A stretch of 64,000 nt of DNA from Bryobacterales bacterium (GCA_003170295.1 PNAJ01000115.1:1-64000), one strand, 5' to 3'; shown: positions 8,101 through 15,228, counted from the stretch's first letter. Made by a program: numbers and translations. Notes: generated by a model not told the origin, from the letters alone.

Positions 8101-8862
8101 TCAAGGTACGATCCTGGTTCCAATCCGCTTTCCCGCCAGGATCTCTTGGACGACTCCAGCTCTCGCACCCGGCGCAATCACGATCTCTCCGACTCCGGTC
8201 CGCAGCGCCGATACCGCCGCTTCGAGCTTCGCGCGCATGCCGCCCGTCGCCACACTGGCCTCAATCAAGGCGGCAGCTCCCATCGCCGTCAACGATTCGG
8301 GGACTTTGCCCGCGCCGTCCTTCACTCCATCGACGTCGGTCAAGAAGATCAGCTTCTCCGCGCCGAACGACGACGCGCAGGCCACCGCCATCTGGTCCGC
8401 ATTGACGTTATAAACAGAACCTTTCGCATCGCCCGCCACGCACGCGACCACAGGCAAATAGTGTTCCTTGGTCAGCAATTCGATCAACCGCGCATCGGAG
8501 CGCACCGGCTTCCCCACTGCACCGAGTTCTTCCGCCAGAGGCTCGGCATCGACCAATCCCGCGTCGAGCCCCGTCAGCCCCACGGGCCTCGCCCCCGCCG
8601 CTCTAAATGCCGCCACCAATTCCGTATTGACCGTCCCCGCGAAAACTTTCAGCATCGCATCGACAACTTCCGGCGTCGTGACCCGCATCCCGTTGACGAA
8701 CTTGTTTTCAATGCCGCGCTCCGCCAAGTACTGCGTCATCTGTTTGCCGCCTCCGTGCACCACGACGACCGCGTGCGCGATCCCCGCGATTTCCGAAGCC
8801 AGGCGGCATCGCGAATCCGGCGCGTCCAGTAGCGTCCCGCCCAGTTTGACGAGTAACTTCAC
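8101..8862 (-). CDS. argB: Acetylglutamate kinase
   Basis: 253 residues. It phosphorylates N-acetylglutamate, the second arginine step. The amino-acid-kinase fold is clear: KLGGTLLD near the N-terminus (K6), VVVVHGGGKQM (about 32-42), NKFVNGMRVTTPEV substrate loop, NVNADQMA and FLTDVDGVKDGAGKVPE. The start is GTG (8862-8860), which overlaps the argC stop as GTGA, so translation is likely coupled. It is slightly shorter than the arginine-inhibited hexameric type and lacks that extra N-terminal helix, suggesting a feedback-insensitive dimer (inference). Confidence 0.95.
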   Translation of the reverse strand: MKLLVKLGGTLLDAPDSRCRLASEIAGIAHAVVVVHGGGKQMTQYLAERGIENKFVNGMRVTTPEVVDAMLKVFAGTVNTELVAAFRAAGARPVGLTGLDAGLVDAEPLAEELGAVGKPVRSDARLIELLTKEHYLPVVACVAGDAKGSVYNVNADQMAVACASSFGAEKLIFLTDVDGVKDGAGKVPESLTAMGAAALIEASVATGGMRAKLEAAVSALRTGVGEIVIAPGARAGVVQEILAGKRIGTRIVP

Positions 8863-9836
8863 AACAGGCCCGCGGTTTCCGGAAATCCCAACGCCAGGTT
8901 CATGTTTTGAACCGCCATTCCCGCGGCACCCTTCACTAAATTGTCAATCGCGACGACAATGACGCACCGCCTGGTTGCAGCATCCAGATGCACGCCAATA
9001 TCGCAGAAATTCGTTCGCGCAACCGCCCGCAGATCGGGAACCTGGCCGGCTGGATAGATGCGCAAAAAATGGTCATTTAAGTATCGATTTCGATAGATAT
9101 CAAGCACATTATGGTCATTTAAGCCTTCCTTAGCGCGGAAGTATATAGTTTCGAGAATCCCCCGCTCAATCGGCAGAAGCTGCGCCGTGAAACTCAGTTC
9201 GGCCTCTTTTAGACCCGATGTACGCAGAATTTCGGGTACGTGCCGATGATCCAGGATCGAATAAGCCGAAAAATTCTCCGTAACCTCGCAGAAACTGGTC
9301 TTAAGCGATGGTTTCCGGCCCGCCCCGCTTACGCCGGATTTTGCGTCGCAGACGATCCCCGCCTCGCGATCGATCACCCCTGCTTCAAGCAGCGGCCGCA
9401 GCGCCAGATTCGCCGCCGTCGGATAGCAACCGGGGTTTGCAATTAATCGCTTGTCGGGTATAGTCGCGCGGAAAAACTCAGGCAGCCCATAAACCGCCTC
9501 GGCCAACAACCCCGGCTGCGCGTGGGTAGTTTTGTACCAACGCTGGTAGTTCTCGACCGTCCCCAACCGGAAAGCCCCACTCAAATCAACGACTTTCGTG
9601 CCGGCGTCGAGCAACGCGGGCGCGAGCTCGATCGAGACTTCGGGTGGCGTCGCGAGAAACACCAGCGCAAGTCCTAAGTCCGCGGAATAAGGAAGCCGCC
9701 GGGCTGCGGAGCGAAAATTGGGCTCCGCCTCGCGATGCTCCAGCAGAACGGGCTCGACGTGAGGGTGCTTTGAAAGAATAGTAACGAGTTCAGCGCCGCT
9801 ATAGCCGCTGAATCCGACGATGCCGACGGGGATCAC
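8859..9836 (-). CDS. argC: N-acetyl-gamma-glutamyl-phosphate reductase
   Basis: 325 residues. It reduces N-acetylglutamyl phosphate with NADPH, the third arginine step. The Rossmann glycine motif is GIVGFSGYSGAELV (5-18) and the nucleophile is C137 in IANPGCYPTAA. The sequence HRHVPEI supplies the expected histidine region. The chosen start is GTG 9836-9834. It is first in argC-argB-GNAT and overlaps argB by 4 bp. A perfect TATAAT (-10) is present 27 nt upstream on the minus strand. The 8-bp target duplication of transposon 1 begins only 7 bp beyond that -10, so the native -35 region has been replaced by transposon sequence. Confidence 0.95.
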   Translation of the reverse strand: MIPVGIVGFSGYSGAELVTILSKHPHVEPVLLEHREAEPNFRSAARRLPYSADLGLALVFLATPPEVSIELAPALLDAGTKVVDLSGAFRLGTVENYQRWYKTTHAQPGLLAEAVYGLPEFFRATIPDKRLIANPGCYPTAANLALRPLLEAGVIDREAGIVCDAKSGVSGAGRKPSLKTSFCEVTENFSAYSILDHRHVPEILRTSGLKEAELSFTAQLLPIERGILETIYFRAKEGLNDHNVLDIYRNRYLNDHFLRIYPAGQVPDLRAVARTNFCDIGVHLDAATRRCVIVVAIDNLVKGAAGMAVQNMNLALGFPETAGLL

Positions 9837-9863
9837 GTGATTAAGTATTCACTCCGATGAATA

Positions 9864-9869
9864 ATTATA
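9864..9869 (-). promoter_or_regulatory. Candidate -10 box of the argCB operon
   Basis: Perfect TATAAT on the minus strand (9869-9864), 27 nt upstream of the argC GTG. The -35 position at 17-18 bp spacing falls at or inside the left end of transposon 1 (from 9885), where no good TTGACA is seen. Insertion may therefore have altered argC expression. Confidence 0.5.
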
Positions 9870-9876
9870 CCACGGC

Positions 9877-9884
9877 GTTCAGGA
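9877..9884 (+). repeat. Target-site duplication GTTCAGGA, copy 1 of 3
   Basis: The octamer GTTCAGGA directly abuts the left end of transposon 1 (9885). Identical octamers lie at 13373-13380 between the two transposons and at 16335-16342 after transposon 2. Eight bp is a normal duplication length for IS1-type elements. Confidence 0.92.
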
Positions 9885-9911
9885 GGTGGTGTCCAGTGGT
9901 GCGTTGGTTGA
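9885..9911 (+). repeat. Left terminal inverted repeat of transposon 1
   Basis: Matches the complement of 13346-13372 at 22 of 27 positions: one change in the first ten bases and a 4-nt mismatched block, with the inner 13 bases GTGCGTTGGTTGA identical. Confidence 0.88.
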
Positions 9912-9923
9912 TTATGCAAGGAA

Positions 9924-10964
9924 CTAGTCGCCGTTCTTGAAACTAACGGAATTAGAGGCTAGCATCTTGTTACCAAGCTCCCGTCCAGGAAGATTGTTGT
10001 CAATCACGAAAGTACAGTTTACAAACGTCACGTTTTTGAGATCGATTTGGGCTCCGGAGTAATGGATCTCGACATTCTGAAAAACTACGTTTCGAAGAAA
10101 CATGTTATCCAAAATGGTCGCCCCTCCAGTGCCTATCAGATAAAGTGGGCCTCGCTGCAACGCCTGGTTTTTGTCCTCCCCGATCCTGTCGAATCGAGCT
10201 GCCATTCTAGATGGGACTCCCAATACTTCGGTGAACGCAAAGCTGGGAAGCGGTTTTCCTGGAGTCCCCAGGACTCCATATTGCCAAGCCTGATTGCCTG
10301 GAAGGGGGGCGATAGCAAGGGCTTCCCTTGGCGGGACATTCAAGAACGACCGATAGTTGAGAATTTCTGTTGCCGTCTGCCAAGCCACATTGCGAATATC
10401 CGATTGAACATTTGCGAGATCGATTGCTTGCTTTCCCAGAGAATTGATCGTTTCCTCCGGTTCTCTAAGTTGCTCCTGCTTCGCTAAGGCTACTGCGGCC
10501 TTAACCTGCGGCAACTCCTTTTGAAACTGCTCTGGAGAAAGCGATGCTGCGTTTCGAAGCCGTTGGCTTATCTGTGGCTTAAGCAAGTCGATCAGCATGT
10601 TCAACTTGGTTGTATTCTCGCGAACTTCGATGTTGATTGCTTGAATGTCGTTGTTTGGGCCAATAAGTTTTGACTCAGTAAGTTTCGCGTCAATTTGATG
10701 CTCAACCAGATCCGCGAAAAACCAATGGAAGAAGCTAAAAATGAAGCCCGATCCCAGCGTCAATGTAAGAACCGGAAAAACCCAATACGCATTCTGCTTG
10801 AGCAGACTCTCTTGAGATGATGGCGGCGGTGCCGTCTGGGCTGGTCTACCCTCTAGGTCCCGAATACGTTCAAATGCTTCATTGAATCGTTCGTCGGTGC
10901 TCGCTGCCATTTCAGGTGAGAACCCTTTCGGTTCAACCAGTTCGAAGAGATCGAGATTTGACAT
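9924..10964 (-). CDS. Transposon 1 passenger: single-pass membrane protein with pentapeptide-like tail
   Basis: 346 residues; no family recognised with confidence. A cytosolic-looking N-terminus with a Pro-rich segment (APPPSS) precedes one hydrophobic helix at about 60-82 (YWVFPVLTLTLGSGFIFSFF). A long, charged, probably helical or coiled-coil stretch (about 85-200) follows. The C-terminus (about 285-325: DNMFLRNVVFQNVEIHYSG, QIDLKNVTFVNCTFVI) shows the A/D-N-L/V-x-F spacing of pentapeptide-repeat right-handed helices. AAGGAG lies just before the ATG. It lies entirely inside transposon 1 and so is passenger cargo. A signalling or protective membrane role is possible but not shown. Confidence 0.75.
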   Translation of the reverse strand: MSNLDLFELVEPKGFSPEMAASTDERFNEAFERIRDLEGRPAQTAPPPSSQESLLKQNAYWVFPVLTLTLGSGFIFSFFHWFFADLVEHQIDAKLTESKLIGPNNDIQAINIEVRENTTKLNMLIDLLKPQISQRLRNAASLSPEQFQKELPQVKAAVALAKQEQLREPEETINSLGKQAIDLANVQSDIRNVAWQTATEILNYRSFLNVPPREALAIAPLPGNQAWQYGVLGTPGKPLPSFAFTEVLGVPSRMAARFDRIGEDKNQALQRGPLYLIGTGGATILDNMFLRNVVFQNVEIHYSGAQIDLKNVTFVNCTFVIDNNLPGRELGNKMLASNSVSFKNGD

Positions 10965-11076
10965 TTCTACTCCTTCCTGCTAAAGTGCAGGTCAGATAGA
11001 TTCAGCGATCTCGAACTGGGACGGGCTGCGTCACAGCCCAATCCACGCCAACAATACTAACACGCTCGCTGCGCGT

Positions 11077-12030
11077 CTACGCAGCACCTAGCAGTTCTGC
11101 TAGTGTCCAAGCCCGATCTGTAAGCCCCGCCTTCATCGCCGGAGTCGCGCGAATCGAGGAGTGCGGTTTGCAGAAGTTGTACCACGCGAAGTAGAGCGCG
11201 AGCGCTGCCCTCAGGTTCTCCCATTTCTTGCTAAACGCGTTTGTGAGCCTCGTTAGACGGCGGACCTGCATACGCGTGGTGAGGTTGATGCGTTCGACGT
11301 GCGACGTGCAAATAAATTCCCTTCCCGGGTTGCCGTAGATCGGCTTCGTGTTGACGCTGATTACCGATGGTGGGCTATAGCGATATTCCTCTCCCTGCTT
11401 TTTCGCGTAGGCTTTGATGATCTGGCCGTAATCCACGCGATCCCCAAGCTTGCGACCGATGGCCAGCGGATACGTCGCGAGGCCGTCCGTGCTCAGTTGG
11501 AAGCGTTGATTGGGGTCCGTGGCGTCGGCTACCTTCTGCATAAACTGATGCGTGCTGCTTTCGACGCGACGCCCGAGATGATAGGCCAGCACGAGTTTGG
11601 TGTTGCGCTCGATTGCGATGTAGCACCAGGCGTCGCCAGTAGTCAGAAAGTTTTTGTCGCGCATGTCGCGGTTCGCTTCCTTCTTCGCAACAAATCCCCA
11701 CATCTCATCGCATTGAACGTCCGTGACGGGAACACTCTTGATCTTGGACGCGAGCAGCGCCTCGCAACGCTGACCGGCGATCACGAGCAGTTGGATAATC
11801 ACGTTCCGATGCAGGCCCGTGATTCGCTCCGTGCTGCGAATGCTCATGCCCTCCGTGAGCATCTGGACGGCTAACAAGCCGCGCGGCTCATCCAGGTACA
11901 TCTCGACGCGGAACGCTTCCTCGTGCGGCTCCGTGAACGTCTTACCGCACTGGACGCAGCGGAATCGCTGTAGTCCATTGCGATGCTTTCCGTTCTTGGG
12001 CGCATCTATCAGGCAGTTGTGGCAGGTCAC
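11077..12030 (-). CDS. IS1-family transposase (transposon 1), intact
   Basis: 317 residues in one reading frame. The N-terminus is an InsA-like zinc finger (C3, C6, C25, C28: TCHNC and CVQCGKTF) and helix-turn-helix (MSIRSTERITGLHRNVIIQ). The DDE catalytic core follows, with D108 in CDEMWGFV, D182 in STDGLATYP and E246 in SHVERINLTTR. Classical IS1 makes this protein by frameshifting between insA and insB; here the two are fused in frame. It shares about half its residues by eye with the transposase of the neighbouring element (15349-16301) but is clearly a distinct lineage. All key residues are present, so the element may still be active. Confidence 0.92.
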   Translation of the reverse strand: MTCHNCLIDAPKNGKHRNGLQRFRCVQCGKTFTEPHEEAFRVEMYLDEPRGLLAVQMLTEGMSIRSTERITGLHRNVIIQLLVIAGQRCEALLASKIKSVPVTDVQCDEMWGFVAKKEANRDMRDKNFLTTGDAWCYIAIERNTKLVLAYHLGRRVESSTHQFMQKVADATDPNQRFQLSTDGLATYPLAIGRKLGDRVDYGQIIKAYAKKQGEEYRYSPPSVISVNTKPIYGNPGREFICTSHVERINLTTRMQVRRLTRLTNAFSKKWENLRAALALYFAWYNFCKPHSSIRATPAMKAGLTDRAWTLAELLGAA

Positions 12031-12115
12031 CGTGGAATCTCCTCTTGAGTTCCACAGCCGAAAGCACGATAATGAACGTGTCTAGTGTTCTCGCGACTTC
12101 GGTCGTGGTGAGCAT

Positions 12116-12154
12116 AGCCCCGGCCAGTGCTGAAACACTGACCGGGGCTTTTTT
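12116..12154 (+). terminator. Strong rho-independent terminator
   Basis: AGCCCCGG(C)CAGTG, a loop CTGAAA, then CACTG(A)CCGGGGCT followed by TTTTTT on the plus strand. The stem is about 13 bp. No plus-strand gene ends just before it; the transposase to its left is on the minus strand. It may insulate the P63C gene from readthrough or be the leftover terminator of a lost gene. Confidence 0.85.
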
Positions 12155-12174
12155 GTTGCTCATATATGTAGTCT

Positions 12175-12260
12175 ATGCTTGCTTTGCAAGCATGTCAATA
12201 AAATAGTTGTGCTTGCAGGTGATTATGTGCTAATATTTTCCTATCGAAGTCCTGCAAGCA
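12175..12260 (+). promoter_or_regulatory. Promoter and operator-like array of the P63C gene
   Basis: A perfect 8+3+8 palindrome ATGCTTGC TTT GCAAGCAT (12175-12193) is followed by TGCTTGCA (12210-12217) and TGCAAGCA (12253-12260), the last ending 2 bp before the AAGGAG ribosome site. A plausible promoter lies between them: -35 TTGTGC (12207-12212), 18-bp spacer, -10 TAATAT (12231-12236). Three copies of one octamer around a promoter suggest binding by a repressor. Confidence 0.6.
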
Positions 12261-12274
12261 TAAGGAGAGACGAA

Positions 12275-13303
12275 ATGCCAGATGAGAAGAACAGCATACA
12301 GGCGCAAGGCGGGAAGGCCAGAGCGGAGAAGCTCTCCAAAGAGGATCGCAGCGCTATTGCTTCTGCCGCAGCCGAAGCGCGGTGGGAAAAGGCTGGAAAG
12401 CTGAAGCCGATACCCAAGGCGACCCATGAAGGCGTCCTCACTATCGGGAATATAGAAATTCCTTGCGCGGTGCTCGAAAATGGCAGGAGGGTGCTGACAC
12501 AAAGCGGAGTTATGATCGCCCTGGGGCGAGCGCGGCAAGCAAAGGGTCGCCAGTATTATGATGCTGACGTCAATCTACCCGCTTTTTTGACAGCTAAGAA
12601 CCTTAAACCTTTTATTCCTAATGATTTATCCGTGACGTCTACTCAGATCGAGTTTAAGACATTGGCGGGGGTTAGGGCATTCGGTTACTCGGCTGATTTA
12701 CTTCCCCGCGTCTGTGGTGTATTTTTGGACGCTCAAGCAGCGCAGGCGCTTATACCGCGCCTCCAGGGGCATATTGCGGAGAGGGCCTTAATCCTCATCC
12801 GGGGATTTGCCAACGTCGGCATCATGGCCCTGATCGATGAGGCGACTGGCTTCCAGTATGATCGCCCCAAGCGGGATCTTGAGGAGTATCTTTCAAAATT
12901 TCTTTCCGAAAGTTTGCGCCGATGGGTTCGCTCTTTCCCGGGGGACTATTTCAAGCATCTTTGCCGACTCAAAGGAGTGGAACTACGTCCGGACATGAAA
13001 CTGCCGCAATATTTTGGCCATATAACCAATGATCTCGTCTACCGGAGGATTGCGCCTGGACTACTAAAGGCAATCAAGGAGCGCAGGCGCGAACGGGGGA
13101 GCCGGAGCAACAAACTGCATTGGTGGACCAGCGAAGAACTTGGAAGGCCGGAATTACTGCTCCATCTAGGAACTGTAGTGGGCCTGATGAAACTCCACAC
13201 AGATTACGACGCGTTTTACAAGCAACTAGACAGCATCGCTCCAATCTACCCCGATAACCCCACGCTATGGGACGATCCCAAGGATTGGGAGGCGAGAGGG
13301 TGA
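12275..13303 (+). CDS. Transposon 1 passenger: P63C-domain protein
   Basis: 342 residues from ATG 12275 with AAGGAG seven bases upstream; a longer frame from 12179 runs through the promoter and is rejected. The N-terminus (about 1-50) is Ala/Lys-rich and charged. The middle (about 55-190) includes GVMIALGRARQAKGR and the C-terminal part matches the phage-derived P63C domain: ALIDEATGFQYDR, LRRWVRSFPGDYFKHLCRLKG, YFGHITNDLVYRRIAPGLL. P63C proteins occur on phages and mobile elements and resemble antirepressors in architecture; the biochemical role is unknown. It is the only plus-strand gene of transposon 1 and lies next to its right end. Confidence 0.85.
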   Translation: MPDEKNSIQAQGGKARAEKLSKEDRSAIASAAAEARWEKAGKLKPIPKATHEGVLTIGNIEIPCAVLENGRRVLTQSGVMIALGRARQAKGRQYYDADVNLPAFLTAKNLKPFIPNDLSVTSTQIEFKTLAGVRAFGYSADLLPRVCGVFLDAQAAQALIPRLQGHIAERALILIRGFANVGIMALIDEATGFQYDRPKRDLEEYLSKFLSESLRRWVRSFPGDYFKHLCRLKGVELRPDMKLPQYFGHITNDLVYRRIAPGLLKAIKERRRERGSRSNKLHWWTSEELGRPELLLHLGTVVGLMKLHTDYDAFYKQLDSIAPIYPDNPTLWDDPKDWEARG

Positions 13304-13345
13304 TCCCCTGGCGGCCCGCACTCGCGAGGCCGCCACCAAGTCCGT

Positions 13346-13372
13346 TCAACCAACGCACATGAGGACACTACC
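13346..13372 (-). repeat. Right terminal inverted repeat of transposon 1
   Basis: Minus-strand reading begins GGTAGTGTCC at 13372 and ends in GTGCGTTGGTTGA, mirroring 9885-9911. Confidence 0.88.
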
Positions 13373-13380
13373 GTTCAGGA
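13373..13380 (+). repeat. Target-site duplication GTTCAGGA, copy 2 of 3 (shared)
   Basis: This single octamer is both the right duplication of transposon 1 and the left duplication of transposon 2; the two elements are separated by nothing else. Confidence 0.92.
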
Positions 13381-13403
13381 GGTAGTGGTCCGGGGTTGTG
13401 TTG
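13381..13403 (+). repeat. Left terminal inverted repeat of transposon 2
   Basis: GGTAGTGGTCCGGGGTTGTG plus TTG; 20 of 23 bases match the minus-strand reading of 16312-16334. Confidence 0.88.
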
Positions 13404-13436
13404 GTTAAATATTCGGCCATCACGCAACGGAGGTAG

Positions 13437-13847
13437 TTACGGTGTAACTATCGCAACATCCGCCACTAGCTTGTGGTGGAGATCCTGTGCGAGTTCGTAG
13501 ACGGCACGCATCTTCGGCGTGGCTCCATCTGGGATCGGGATAAGGGGAGGAAGGGCGCTGACTGGAATCATCACCTTGCCAGCTTGTGCTTCATGTTGGG
13601 CGATGAATATTCCCAGGTAGTAAGACAGGATTTTTGCCATCACCCAGGGTATGGTTATCGCAGTGTGCTGCTCGACGAGTTGTTTCCGCAAGTCGATCTC
13701 CCCGAAAACTAACTTTAGATCTAAGCCGGTGGCTTCCAGGGTAACGTTGTTGGCATACAAGGATTCGAATTCTTCGCCCCTGGCGAACGTTTGTTCCACA
13801 ATCCCTGGTTCAGATTGTTCAGCTTGCTCTTTGGGCTCTTCGTCCAT
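13437..13847 (-). CDS. DUF3467-like protein, third gene of the toxin-antitoxin module
   Basis: 136 residues. The sequence FESLYANNVTLEATGLDLKL, VFGEIDLR and ITIPWVMAKILSYYLGIFIAQHE follows the pattern of DUF3467 proteins (YANN..., FDL.FG, ...AK.L...L..NI..YE). The function of the family is unknown. The N-terminus is Glu-rich (MDEEPKEQAEQSEPG). GAGGAA precedes the ATG. It overlaps the end of the HTH gene by 29 bp on the same strand, so expression is probably coupled to that module. Being present inside transposon 2 makes it cargo. Confidence 0.65.
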   Translation of the reverse strand: MDEEPKEQAEQSEPGIVEQTFARGEEFESLYANNVTLEATGLDLKLVFGEIDLRKQLVEQHTAITIPWVMAKILSYYLGIFIAQHEAQAGKVMIPVSALPPLIPIPDGATPKMRAVYELAQDLHHKLVADVAIVTP

Positions 13848-14625
13848 AAATTCCTCGTTTTTTCTTTCTTGATCGTTTAGCTTGATAATCTGCGATATCT
13901 TTCGGAAATTCGATAATTCTTCCGGTCACTGGAGCATCGGGACTTACTGCCTGCCTAAATGCTTCATTGGCAGATTCCGCAAAGGGCAATGCTTCTTCCT
14001 GAAGAGAAACGCTAGGGTTAGCAAAAGGCATCGGCGGATTCTGAAACCAGGGTCCAAATGATGTAGTGTCGGAAAGTCTGCCCCAGTCTATGATTTTTAT
14101 CGCAAGATTCAGTCGAGTTTCCCATTCAGCCGGACTTCGTCGTTGTGTAGAATATGCAGCGATGGCTTTATTAGCAGCGTCAAATGAATTACCAAGCCAT
14201 GAAAGATCATCGCCAGCAAGTGACGGTGCGCATTGCGTCTCTATTGGCGCCTTCTCGGACTCCTCGGGGGCCGCACTACTCTGAAGTTCCTCGGGGAAAC
14301 TTGGGACTCGAAAGGCGTCCGAGCTGAACCTGTCAGACCAATCCAGAAATTCACTAAACGGAGCAAAACGCACAATCAGCGCCACGTCAAAAGCCTCGGC
14401 CAATCGTCGTAGCGTCTCCAAGCTGAAATGCACCTTCCCGGGCTTCTCCATGTCAGAGATGCGCGACTGTTTCATGCCCGTGAGATTCGCTAAATCAGGC
14501 TGCGTGCCAACGAGTTGCTTGCGCAGCGCACGAATCTGCAATGGCAAGTCAACCTCAATCTGAGCGTTAATTAGGCCGTGGCGGTATTCCTTGTTCCTTA
14601 TCTCCGCCGATTCTGACAGGTTCAT
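13819..14625 (-). CDS. HTH (XRE/HigA-like) antitoxin or regulator
   Basis: 268 residues from ATG 14625-14623; a TTG three codons earlier is possible. A helix-turn-helix at about 30-85 (LPLQIRALRKQLVGTQPDLAN, TGMKQSRISDMEKPGKVHFS, LETLRRLAEAFDVALIVRF) is of the XRE type used by HigA antitoxins. About 180 further residues form an unrecognised, low-similarity tail ending in a basic stretch KRSRKKKRG. This is about twice the length of a minimal HigA, so the tail may have another role. Its 5' end overlaps the toxin gene by 59 bp and its 3' end overlaps the DUF3467-like gene by 29 bp. Confidence 0.75.
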   Translation of the reverse strand: MNLSESAEIRNKEYRHGLINAQIEVDLPLQIRALRKQLVGTQPDLANLTGMKQSRISDMEKPGKVHFSLETLRRLAEAFDVALIVRFAPFSEFLDWSDRFSSDAFRVPSFPEELQSSAAPEESEKAPIETQCAPSLAGDDLSWLGNSFDAANKAIAAYSTQRRSPAEWETRLNLAIKIIDWGRLSDTTSFGPWFQNPPMPFANPSVSLQEEALPFAESANEAFRQAVSPDAPVTGRIIEFPKDIADYQAKRSRKKKRGIYGRRAQRAS

Positions 14626-15010
14626 AGACAGCAAGCACTCCCTTTTTCGTATCGTCTAGCTTTCGGCGCAAATCCTTCATCGTCTGAAATGCGCTCGGTG
14701 GATCGTAGACCTTGCCCTTGTGCGTGCAGCCTATTAGCATCACGAACACTAACGGGCCACTGTAGTAACCGAAGATTCTGTGCTCGACTTTCTCTGCGGT
14801 CCAGCGAAGTTCCCAATAGCCAGCATTCCCCTTCCCCTTGATCGGATCGCAAATTCCAAGGGGCCATGCCCTCATCTTGGCGATACGGTCCATGAAAATG
14901 TCGAAGGTGGCTTTCCGCGCTGGGGAGAGCCGTTTGCGCCAATCGCTTATCGAGTCCTTTTCGCTCAGTAGCGAACGAAACTGCAAGAAGGTCCATAGCC
15001 GCATTCCCAT
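14567..15010 (-). CDS. HigB/RelE-like toxin
   Basis: 147 residues. FDIFMDRIAKMRAWPLGICD, GYWELRWTAEKVEHRIFGYY, VFVMLIGCTHKGKVYDPPSAF and TMKDLRRKLDD correspond to the phage-derived Gp49-like/HigB-like family of RelE-fold mRNA interferases (the beta-sheet W-E-R-x...R-x-F...H-x-F-x-K pattern). The gene order toxin first, antitoxin second is typical for higBA. A TATAAT and a short palindrome lie directly upstream (15025-15052). The start ATG at 15010 has no good Shine-Dalgarno. Confidence 0.72.
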   Translation of the reverse strand: MGMRLWTFLQFRSLLSEKDSISDWRKRLSPARKATFDIFMDRIAKMRAWPLGICDPIKGKGNAGYWELRWTAEKVEHRIFGYYSGPLVFVMLIGCTHKGKVYDPPSAFQTMKDLRRKLDDTKKGVLAVYEPVRIGGDKEQGIPPRPN

Positions 15011-15024
15011 AGTATCACAAAAAA

Positions 15025-15052
15025 ATTATATCAGGCAACGGATTTCTGTTGC
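15025..15052 (-). promoter_or_regulatory. Promoter and operator-like palindrome of the toxin-antitoxin module
   Basis: Minus-strand TATAAT at 15030-15025, 14 nt before the toxin ATG. Directly behind it is the palindrome GCAAC (8 nt) GTTGC (15035-15052), placed where an antitoxin could repress by covering the promoter, as HigA-type antitoxins do. No good -35 hexamer. Confidence 0.5.
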
Positions 15053-15097
15053 GTTTGTATCATATTTTTATTATACTATCTACGTGCTAGTAAACAA

Positions 15098-15146
15098 AGC
15101 AAAAGCCAGCGTATCAGTCGCCAAACCGAACACGCTGGCCTTTGCT
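15098..15146. terminator. Bidirectional hairpin between toxin promoter and tRNA-like gene
   Basis: AGCAAAAGCCAGCGT (15098-15112) pairs with ACGCTGGCCTTTGCT (15132-15146), 14 of 15 bases paired, with a loop of about 19 nt. Short A and T runs within the stem allow a terminator in either direction, but there is no long T tract, so the role is uncertain. Confidence 0.4.
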
Positions 15147-15150
15147 AATA

Positions 15151-15228
15151 GCCCCTGTAGCTCAGATGGTCAGAGCGCTTGCCTACTAAGCTTGAGGTCG
15201 CTCGGTTCGAATCCGGCCAGGGGTACCA
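15151..15228 (+). tRNA. Degenerate tRNA-Arg-like gene with ACT anticodon
   Basis: Acceptor arm GCCCCTG pairs with CAGGGGT (first pair G-T), D arm GCTC/GAGC with loop AGATGGTCA, T loop TTCGAAT, discriminator A and an encoded CCA end. The overall sequence resembles bacterial tRNA-Arg. The anticodon loop CTACTAA would give anticodon ACT, which does not match any normal bacterial tRNA; ACG or TCT is expected for Arg. The anticodon stem CTTGC/GCTTG has two T-T mismatches (GCAAG expected) and the T stem contains a bulged T (GCTCGG against CCGGC). It is most likely a decayed tRNA carried by transposon 2. Confidence 0.6.

Larger units (their letters stand above)
9885..13372. mobile_element. IS1-type transposon 1 with passenger genes
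   Basis: 3,488 bp bounded by imperfect inverted ends of about 27 bp: left GGTGGTGTCC(4 nt)GTGCGTTGGTTGA at 9885 and, on the minus strand, GGTAGTGTCC(4 nt)GTGCGTTGGTTGA ending at 13372. Both outer tips fit the GGnnnTG rule of IS1-family ends, and GTTCAGGA is duplicated on each side. Inside are a membrane protein (minus), the IS1-type DDE transposase (minus) and a P63C-domain protein with its own promoter region (plus). The size is far above a minimal IS1 and fits the larger passenger-carrying members described for the family's ISMhu11-like group. Confidence 0.88.

Noticed and set aside
7798..8832. Plus-strand open frame of 344 codons
   Set aside because: Antisense to argB and the GNAT gene.
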